Source: an uncultured Pseudomonas sp.
GTDB lineage: Bacteria; Pseudomonadota; Gammaproteobacteria; Pseudomonadales; Pseudomonadaceae
Direction of reading: 5' to 3'
Assembly (NCBI GenBank): GCA_946886875.1
Contig: CAMPJN010000255.1
Location: 1 to 5,850 of the forward strand
Length of the DNA: 5,850 bases
In this document: positions 1 through 4,874 of the stretch, in pieces
Layout: every line of letters starts with the position of its first letter
Position numbering within the stretch: the stretch's first letter is position 1
Notes under the pieces: model-generated
The model's input: only the letters and a program-made list of their open reading frames with translations
Databases searched by the model: none
Told to the model about the DNA's origin: nothing
Made by a program: the position numbers and the translations under genes

Positions 1-565
1 CCGCGTAGTAGAAAGGCGGGGCTTCGGCGATTTCGGTGGTGATGGGGCCGAAGCCGGCTTTGGTCAGCTCGGCCTCGAACTGCGCTTGGCTGGCATGGGC
101 GGCGGTGAGTTGTTCGGGGCTGTAGCAGTAGATGGCGGAGCGGTATTGGCTGCCGATGTCGTTGCCCTGGCGCATGCCTTGGGTGGGGTTGTGGGCTTCC
201 CAGAAGACCTTCAGCAGGGCTTCATAGCTGATCTGTTTGGGGTCGAAGACCACCAGTACGGCTTCGGTGTGGCCGGTGAGGCCGGAGCAGGCTTCTTCGT
301 AGGTCGGGTTCGGGGTATGGCCGCCGGCGTAGCCGACCGCGGTGGTCCACACGCCGGGCTGCTGCCAGAAGCGCCTCTCTGCGCCCCAGAAACAGCCCAT
401 GGCGAATACCGCTTGTTGCAGGCCAGCTGGGAATGGCCCTTGCAGCGGGTTGCCGTTGACGTAGTGGGCGTCCGGTACTGCCAGCGGGGTGTCGCGGCCG
501 GGCAGGGCTTGTTCGGCGCTGGGCAGTTCGAGTTTGTGGGCGAGAATTTGCGAGCGCAGGGCCAT
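1..565 (-). CDS. msrA: Peptide methionine sulfoxide reductase MsrA (C-terminus cut off by window edge)
   Basis: MsrA reduces methionine-S-sulfoxide, free or in proteins, back to methionine in the cytoplasm, using a cysteine nucleophile later recycled by thioredoxin. Seen here: the class A signature GCFWG at residues 57-61, with C58 as the expected nucleophile; then the conserved stretches VGYAGG (77-82), TGHTEAV (98-104), NPTQG (126-130) and [10 protein letters not shown] (134-143). The reading frame is open to the window edge and ends at ...FYYA, residue 188. Compared with the roughly 212-residue E. coli enzyme, about 25 residues remain outside, including the C-terminal resolving cysteines, so these cannot be judged. 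The N-terminus carries the roughly 45-residue extension usual for the long enterobacterial/pseudomonad form. The ATG at 565 is chosen because GAGGA lies 7 bases upstream and similarity begins right after it. The 116-base gap to the upstream helical-protein gene allows either co-transcription or its own promoter. The family assignment is firm. Confidence 0.96.
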   Translation of the reverse strand, partial: MALRSQILAHKLELPSAEQALPGRDTPLAVPDAHYVNGNPLQGPFPAGLQQAVFAMGCFWGAERRFWQQPGVWTTAVGYAGGHTPNPTYEEACSGLTGHTEAVLVVFDPKQISYEALLKVFWEAHNPTQGMRQGNDIGSQYRSAIYCYSPEQLTAAHASQAQFEAELTKAGFGPITTEIAEAPPFYYA

Positions 566-572
566 GGTTATT

Positions 573-577
573 TCCTC
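573..577 (-). promoter_or_regulatory. Ribosome binding site of msrA
   Basis: Read on the minus strand this is GAGGA, 7 bases before the ATG at 565. It fixes the msrA start. Confidence 0.75.
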
Positions 578-607
578 ATCGACAGGTATTAGGTAGACCG
601 CTCTCGA

Positions 608-648
608 CCGCCCCTGTTACAAGGCGGTGTCGCCCGGATTGTGGGCGG
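608..648 (-). other. GC-rich inverted repeats in the msrA upstream gap
   Basis: The gap between msrA and the 229-codon gene holds two inverted repeats. CCGCC (608-612) faces GGCGG (623-627) across 10 bases, and CGCCC (631-635) faces GGGCG (643-647) across 7 bases. In addition CCGCCC (608-613) is complementary to GGGCGG (643-648), so the two small hairpins and one larger one would exclude each other. There is no run of T after either hairpin on the minus strand, so they do not look like standard intrinsic terminators. They might form a leader structure or a weak end for the upstream transcript. Short GC-rich stems are frequent by chance in such DNA, so only the pairing is certain. I saw no convincing -35/-10 pair in this gap. 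Confidence 0.3.
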
Positions 649-681
649 GGCGAGATTTTGCGCGGGCCTGGCGATGTTTTA

Positions 682-1371
682 TCAGGTCGCGGCGAAGACG
701 TCGCGCAACGCTTGGTCGATGTCTCGCCCGCTTGCGAGTTTCCCGCCGACTTGCCGCCATTGATCCATCAGCTTCTCGAACTCGGCCAGGCTGTTGAGCA
801 GTTGGCTGGCGCTCTGGTCGGTGCGCAGGGTGCGGGTTGCCACCGCGTGCAGGCGTTTGAGCAGGGTCAGAACTCCCGCTCCCGGATCCCAGATTGCGCC
901 CCAGAGTTCTTCTTTGGCGCCGGCTTCGAAGGCTTTGGCTTCCTTGTGGCCGAGCAGGGTTGCCAGCAGTGCGCAAAGGCTCAATGCCTCAAGCAGCATC
1001 TTGGCGGTATCGACAAAAAGCGGCGCCAGCACATTGACCTCGCCGGCTTGAGCCCGCGCCTGCAGTTCGGCCGAGTGAGCGTGCTGGCGCAGTTCGCCGG
1101 TGGTTTGCCGCACCAACTCGTCCCGTTCGACGAGGATTTTCTTGCAGAAGGCCCGTTGCTTGCTCGCCAGTTCGTAGTTGCGGGTGGCCTGCTCCTGGCA
1201 GCGGCGCAGTAGTTCGGCGAGGGGGCCGTCGACTTTGCCGAGGCGTTGGCGAAAGGTCTGTTCGGCGTTGGCATAGGCCTTGTCGAGACAGCCGTAGAAC
1301 TCATCGAGCTTGGCGTCGAGCACGACCCGGAACTGGCGCCAGTGCTCCTCTGTTGAATGGGGGTATTTCAT
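682..1371 (-). CDS. Unrecognised 229-residue, mostly helical protein
   Basis: I do not recognise a family. The protein is rich in Ala, Leu, Glu, Gln, Arg and Lys, with few Pro or Gly, which suggests an almost all-helical fold. Residues 8-110 are charged and amphipathic, with heptad-like stretches that could form a coiled coil (roughly 30-110). Residues 115-141 form a hydrophobic helix containing LLEALSLCALLATLLG. Residues 142-229 return to charged helices around a break at WDPGAG (161-166). There is no signal peptide; C28, C58, C76 and C133 are scattered, with no metal-site pattern. The composition is loosely phasin-like, but I see no diagnostic motif. The ATG at 1371 is supported by a perfect AGGAGG 8 bases upstream. 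Base composition and codon use match the neighbours, so it looks resident rather than recently acquired. It lies between the dipA-like gene and msrA, all on the minus strand, and could be co-transcribed with msrA. The coding call is sound; the function is unknown. Confidence 0.85.
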   Translation of the reverse strand: MKYPHSTEEHWRQFRVVLDAKLDEFYGCLDKAYANAEQTFRQRLGKVDGPLAELLRRCQEQATRNYELASKQRAFCKKILVERDELVRQTTGELRQHAHSAELQARAQAGEVNVLAPLFVDTAKMLLEALSLCALLATLLGHKEAKAFEAGAKEELWGAIWDPGAGVLTLLKRLHAVATRTLRTDQSASQLLNSLAEFEKLMDQWRQVGGKLASGRDIDQALRDVFAAT

Positions 1372-1379
1372 CGTCGGAG

Positions 1380-1385
1380 CCTCCT
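1380..1385 (-). promoter_or_regulatory. Strong ribosome binding site of the 229-codon gene
   Basis: On the minus strand this reads AGGAGG, a full anti-Shine-Dalgarno match, with 8 bases to the ATG at 1371. It settles the start and predicts efficient translation. Confidence 0.85.
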
Positions 1386-1399
1386 GCTGGGAATGGAGA

Positions 1400-1420
1400 A
1401 ACTGCCAACTGCAAACTGGA
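1400..1420. repeat. Three tandem 7-base direct repeats, AACTGnn
   Basis: Three adjacent heptamers, AACTGCC (1400-1406), AACTGCA (1407-1413) and AACTGGA (1414-1420), share a perfect AACTG core at 7-base spacing. They begin 28 bases upstream of the ATG of the 229-codon gene, inside its leader or promoter. They could be a small repeat-type binding site, or simply slippage-derived. A 7-base period is not a full helical turn, so alternate faces of the DNA would be presented. Confidence 0.6.
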
Positions 1421-1462
1421 ATCTGAGTGATCGGGTGGGTGGGAACGGCTGCCTAACGCGAG

Positions 1463-1492
1463 GGGTGCTGCGGCAAACCGTGCCTCCTACAA
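1463..1492 (-). repeat. Possible degenerate REP-like element
   Basis: On the minus strand the segment begins TTGTAGGAGGCACGGTTTGC. It resembles the opening of the dispersed Pseudomonas repeats that begin TTGTAGGAGCGG and continue into a short palindrome. Here the palindrome is reduced to CGG-n4-CCG (1472-1480 region), so it would be a decayed single copy. The assignment rests on remembered consensus only. Confidence 0.3.
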
Positions 1493-1494
1493 CT

Positions 1495-1510
1495 CGCCGC
1501 AACCGCGGCG
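1495..1510 (-). terminator. Hairpin after the dipA-like gene, weak terminator candidate
   Basis: CGCCGC (1495-1500) and GCGGCG (1505-1510) form a perfect six-pair GC stem with a four-base loop, starting 12 bases past the stop codon at 1523-1525. On the minus strand the hairpin is followed by AGTTGTAGG, not a run of T, so it is not a classical intrinsic terminator. It may stabilise the 3' end, cause pausing, or act with Rho. A second 5-pair repeat, CGCGC (1518-1522) with GCGCG (1529-1533), straddles the stop codon. Confidence 0.35.
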
Positions 1511-1522
1511 TTATTAGCGCGC

Positions 1523-4165
1523 TTAATGGCGCGGCCGGCAAGGGTAGCGCTTTAGACTTTCCAGCAGCTCGCGCCCGGCGATGGGGCGGTCGAACAGGTA
1601 GCCTTGGCCGATATCGCAGTGATGGCGGCGCAGGAAAGCCAATTGCGCGGCGGTTTCGATGCCTTCGGCGACGACCTTGAGTTTGAGGTTGTGGGCCATG
1701 GCGATCACCGCCGAGGTGATTTCCATATCGTCCTCATCCTCGGGGATGTCCATGATAAAGCTGCGATCGATCTTGATCACGTCGATGGGGAATTTCTTCA
1801 GGTAGCTGAGCGACGAGTAGCCGGTGCCGAAGTCGTCCATGGCCAGGGTCAGGCCGAGGCTTTTCAGGCGGCTGAGTTGGTGGCGGGTGTCGTCGGTGGC
1901 TTCCAGCAGCAGACCCTCAGTCAACTCAAGTTCGAGCAGGCCGGGGTCTAGTTGTTCCTCGTGCAGAATAGCCGCGATCGAGCCGACCAGGTCGATGTCG
2001 GAGAACTGCTTGGGCGAGAGGTTGATCGCCACTTGCAGCCTGCCGAGCCCGGCTTGGTTCAGTTGCTTGCTCATGCGGCAGGCCTGGCGCGCCACCCATT
2101 TGCCGATGGGGATGATCATCCCTGTTTCTTCGGCGACGCTGATAAATTGATCCGGGCGGATCATGCCTCGTTCCGGATGATGCCAGCGCAGCAGCGCTTC
2201 AAGGCCGAGCAGTCGGCCGCTTTTCAGGCACAGCTTGGGCTGGTAATACACTTCGAGTTCGCTCTGCTCGAGTGCGCGCCGCAGGTTGTTCTCAACGAAC
2301 AGCTTGTAGTCGGCTTCGGCGTTCAGTGCCTGGTTGAACACCTGCAACTGGTTCTTGCCGTTGGCTTTGGCCTTATGCAAGGCGAGGCCAGCATGTTTCA
2401 TCAGGGTTTGCGGATCGTCGCCGTGTTCGGGCGCGCAGGCCAGGCCGACCGAGCCGGTGATGCTGATCAGGTGGCTGTCGACGAATATCGGCTGTTCCAG
2501 GCTGTGCAGCACCTGTTGCGCCAGTTGCTGGGCGGCGGCCAGGTCCGCGACGCCCATCAGCATGGCGAATTCGTTGCTGGCGAAGCGCGCGAGGGTGCCG
2601 CCACTGTCGATGCTGGCGGACAGCCGTTCGCCGAGGCTGATCAGCAGCTTGTCGCCGGTCTGGTGGCCGAGGCTGTCGTTGATCCGCTTGAAGTTGTCGA
2701 TATCCACCAGCAGCAGGCTGACGGGTAGCGGTGCAGCGGTGTGGAAATGCTGGTTCAGGCTGCGGATGAAGGCGTAGCGATTGCCCAGGCCGGTGAGGCT
2801 GTCGACATAAGCCAGGCGCTCGATATGTTGCTGCGCCTGTTTGGTTTCGCTGATGTCTTCGTAGATGCCGATGTAATGGGTCAGGCTGCCATCGTCGGCA
2901 TGCACCTTGGAGATCGACAGCTGTGCCCAATAGGGCTCTCGGCTTTTCCGCAGGCTCTTGAATTCGCCTTGCCAGCTGTTGTTCTGCGCAAGACTGGCGC
3001 GGGCCGTATCGAACAGGCCGGTGAGGTTTTCCAGGGCGGGGAGCTCGGACAGACGCCGGCCCTTGACCTCATCGGCGTCGTATTGGGTGATGGCGGTGAA
3101 GCTCGAGTTGACGTATTCCACCTCGCCATTGCGGTTGAGCAGAATAAAGGCGCTGGCGCTTTGCTCCACTGCGCGCTGGAACAGGTGCAGGGCGTTGGCG
3201 GCGCTACGTCTTTGCTGATTGCTCAGCACCTGGGCGTATTGATCGGCCAGTTCGCCGGCGAAGGCAATCTCGTCGGCCTGCCAGATGCGTTCTGCGCCGA
3301 CGTGTTCCATGCACAATACGCCTACCACCTCACCATCGACGCGGATGCTGGCATCGAGCATGGCGCCGATGCCTTGGGGGATCAGGTAGCTGTCGCGCAG
3401 TTCGCAGGTGCGCGGGTCGGTAAGGGCGTTATGCGCGTCTATCGCCCTGCCGCCTTGCAATGCCTGCAAATAGGCCGGGTACTGACTGATATCGATAGGC
3501 GCCGGGCGTTCGTGGCGCTGGATATCGCTACGGTACAGCACCACCGGGTCGAAGCTCTGCTCGTGCAATGCCCAGAGGCTGGCGCGGGCCACACCGTAAA
3601 CTTCACAGGCGGCCAGGGTTATTTGTTGGGCGGCTTCGGCCAGCGGGTCGGCAGCGCTGTAGCGTTGTTGCGCCAGGCGCACGATCAGGTTCTGCTGCGC
3701 CCGGGTGCGCGCTTGTTGCAGATGATCTTGCTGGCGTCGCTGTTGATGCACGGCACTGTGGGCCCCGGCCGGCGCCTGGGCGAGCAGCAGGTAGCCGCGT
3801 AACAGATGGCGACCATGCTGTTTATAGGGTTCGCCCAGTTCGAGCAGATTGAGCGGGCCGAGCGGAGTATGCAGGGTGTATTGCACCAGGTAGTGCGTCT
3901 GCTGCACCAGTTGCAATTGAATGCTTTCATGTAGCTGATGGCGCGCTTCGGGTTCCATCAGGCTGGCGTAGGGCGCATCCAGTAGGGTGCAGAGTTCGGT
4001 GGCGGCTATGCCGAGTTGGCGTTCGCAGGCGGGGTCAAGAAACAGCAAGGTCCAGCTGGCTTCGTTGAGCCGTTCGAAACGCAGCATGCCGAGCCGCGCC
4101 GGCACTGGCAACTGCGTCACAACCTCGACCGCTAAACCATTAGCGGCATCGGGATGGCTTTTCAT
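1523..4165 (-). CDS. dipA: DipA-like cyclic-di-GMP phosphodiesterase (PAS-like, GAF, PAS, degenerate GGDEF, EAL)
   Basis: Predicted cytosolic cyclic-di-GMP phosphodiesterase; I see no membrane segment or signal peptide. Domain order in 880 residues: a PAS-like N-terminal region (about 28-130); a Gln/Arg-rich coiled-coil linker (137-167); GAF (about 168-315, ending VVGVLCMEHVG then a helix); PAS with its C-terminal motif YIGIYEDISE (about 325-442); GGDEF (about 445-610); EAL (about 622-872). The GGDEF signature is ASNEF (529-533), and the inhibitory RxxD site is replaced by DSGG (520-523), so diguanylate cyclase activity is unlikely. The EAL domain keeps the expected residues: E656 of EALLR, N715, E747, D777-D778 in DDFGTG, K798, E834 of AEGIET, and QGYLF (854-858). 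Length, domain order, ASNEF and the position between aceF and msrA fit P. aeruginosa DipA (PA5017, about 900 residues), which promotes biofilm dispersal. ATG 4165 is the only canonical start before an in-frame stop upstream; its GGAAG site is 11 bases away, rather far. The orthology is inferred from context and motifs. Confidence 0.92.
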   Translation of the reverse strand: MKSHPDAANGLAVEVVTQLPVPARLGMLRFERLNEASWTLLFLDPACERQLGIAATELCTLLDAPYASLMEPEARHQLHESIQLQLVQQTHYLVQYTLHTPLGPLNLLELGEPYKQHGRHLLRGYLLLAQAPAGAHSAVHQQRRQQDHLQQARTRAQQNLIVRLAQQRYSAADPLAEAAQQITLAACEVYGVARASLWALHEQSFDPVVLYRSDIQRHERPAPIDISQYPAYLQALQGGRAIDAHNALTDPRTCELRDSYLIPQGIGAMLDASIRVDGEVVGVLCMEHVGAERIWQADEIAFAGELADQYAQVLSNQQRRSAANALHLFQRAVEQSASAFILLNRNGEVEYVNSSFTAITQYDADEVKGRRLSELPALENLTGLFDTARASLAQNNSWQGEFKSLRKSREPYWAQLSISKVHADDGSLTHYIGIYEDISETKQAQQHIERLAYVDSLTGLGNRYAFIRSLNQHFHTAAPLPVSLLLVDIDNFKRINDSLGHQTGDKLLISLGERLSASIDSGGTLARFASNEFAMLMGVADLAAAQQLAQQVLHSLEQPIFVDSHLISITGSVGLACAPEHGDDPQTLMKHAGLALHKAKANGKNQLQVFNQALNAEADYKLFVENNLRRALEQSELEVYYQPKLCLKSGRLLGLEALLRWHHPERGMIRPDQFISVAEETGMIIPIGKWVARQACRMSKQLNQAGLGRLQVAINLSPKQFSDIDLVGSIAAILHEEQLDPGLLELELTEGLLLEATDDTRHQLSRLKSLGLTLAMDDFGTGYSSLSYLKKFPIDVIKIDRSFIMDIPEDEDDMEITSAVIAMAHNLKLKVVAEGIETAAQLAFLRRHHCDIGQGYLFDRPIAGRELLESLKRYPCRPRH

Positions 4166-4215
4166 CGATTGGCTGGCTTCCAGTATGCTGACGAAGCGAG
4201 GTCTCGGCTCACTTC

Positions 4216-4221
4216 ACTATA
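4216..4221 (-). promoter_or_regulatory. Candidate -10 element for the dipA-like gene
   Basis: The minus strand reads TATAGT, five of six matches to the sigma-70 -10 consensus, about 50 bases before the ATG at 4165. No good -35 is found at 16-18 bases, so an activator may be needed or this may be chance. It overlaps the 8-base palindrome ATAGCTAT (4219-4226) in the middle of the divergent spacer, which could affect both genes. Confidence 0.35.
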
Positions 4222-4230
4222 GCTATCAGT

Positions 4231-4235
4231 AAGGG
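4231..4235 (+). promoter_or_regulatory. Ribosome binding site of the exported-protein gene
   Basis: AAGGG lies 6 bases before the ATG at 4242. It supports this start, which also yields a proper signal peptide, over the out-of-frame GTG at 4235. Confidence 0.6.
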
Positions 4236-4241
4236 TGCATC

Positions 4242-4769
4242 ATGCGATTGCGACTGACAAGAAAACTAACGACCGCCGCGTTGCTGGGGGGCTGCCTGGT
4301 TGCGGCGTCCGCCTGGGCCGCCGAACCTGCAGCTGGCTTGAGCAGCCCCGAACAGGCGCGCTACCTGACGGAGCTCAAACGCCTGTACCTGACCCAGGAC
4401 GAGCGCCAAGCCTTGCTCGCGCACAGCAATGATCTGCTGAAGACCTACGCATTACGTGCGGCCTACCAGGTCGGCCAGGTCCAGCGTCAAGACTTGGTGT
4501 ATCAATTGCGCCTGGGGGCGCCGGGCGAGTTGGTGTTGCGTGAAGAAACCCGTGATCCGAAGAGTGGCGATGTAGCGGTGCACAACCGGCGCATCAGCCT
4601 GTATGGGGTCGATCCCTTTATCAAGTACGACTGCCCGCAGTCGGGGATCAGCTGCGTGCTGCACAACCCGGCCGATGGTAGCCCTTTGGTGACCATCGTC
4701 CGCGACCATAAAGGCGCCGCCGAACTGGCCAAGGCGCTGAGTTTTTTGATTCGTAATCTGCAGAAGTAG
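4242..4769 (+). CDS. Unrecognised exported protein with signal peptide, 175 residues
   Basis: I do not recognise a family. The N-terminus is a clear export signal: basic MRLRLTRK, a hydrophobic core from about 9 to 22, then ASAWA|AEP, giving probable signal peptidase I cleavage after residue 26. A cysteine inside the core (LGGC, C18) is a weak lipobox, so a lipoprotein is the alternative. The mature part, about 149 residues, has a helical first third (residues 36-80), then a likely beta-rich section with alternating residues (QDLVYQLRLG, ELVLREETRD, AVHNRRISLYGVDP), and ends in an amphipathic helix (157-174). The only mature cysteines, C131 and C138 in YDCPQSGISC, could form a disulfide in the periplasm. 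This is the only plus-strand gene here: it is divergent from the dipA-like gene with a 76-base spacer and convergent with aceF, and no T-rich terminator of its own is visible. Codon use resembles its neighbours. Residence in the periplasm is inferred; the function is unknown. Confidence 0.88.
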   Translation: MRLRLTRKLTTAALLGGCLVAASAWAAEPAAGLSSPEQARYLTELKRLYLTQDERQALLAHSNDLLKTYALRAAYQVGQVQRQDLVYQLRLGAPGELVLREETRDPKSGDVAVHNRRISLYGVDPFIKYDCPQSGISCVLHNPADGSPLVTIVRDHKGAAELAKALSFLIRNLQK

Positions 4770-4805
4770 GGGCGGTTCATAAATAGGGGCAGGTAAGGCA
4801 TAGGC

Positions 4806-4834
4806 AAAAAAAACCCCGCCAACGAGGCGGGGTT
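4806..4834 (-). terminator. Intrinsic terminator of aceF
   Basis: CCCCGCC (4814-4820) and GGCGGGG (4826-4832) form a perfect seven-pair stem with a five-base loop. A tract of eight A (4806-4813) on the plus strand becomes eight U after the hairpin in the minus-strand transcript. It sits about 40 bases past the aceF stop. Read on the plus strand the hairpin is followed by TTGAGGG with no U-run, so it should end the converging gene's transcript poorly. Confidence 0.93.
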
Positions 4835-4874
4835 GAGGGTACGAGCGTGGCTTGCTCGAAAGTTGAAGCGGGTA

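Noticed and set aside
86..592. Plus-strand open frame of 168 codons opposite msrA
   Set aside because: It is antisense to an unmistakable MsrA; the Gly/Ala/Val-rich translation and lack of a ribosome binding site are typical of a GC-rich shadow frame.
1471..1488. Sigma-54-like sequence on the minus strand (GGCACGGTTTGC)
   Set aside because: The gap between the GG and GC elements is 8 bases; the sigma-54 promoter needs 10, and this factor tolerates little variation.
2741..3802. Plus-strand open frame of 353 codons opposite the dipA-like gene
   Set aside because: Long, but antisense to recognisable GAF, PAS and GGDEF coding sequence, with no family features; a product of high GC at third codon positions.
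4188..4220. Promoter for the exported-protein gene using CTGACG and CACTAT
   Set aside because: The spacing is 21 bases and the -10 matches only three of six positions; not supportable.
4826..4840. Hairpin as a bidirectional terminator shared by the two converging genes
   Set aside because: Only the minus-strand transcript has the U-run; on the plus strand the stem is followed by TTGAGGG.
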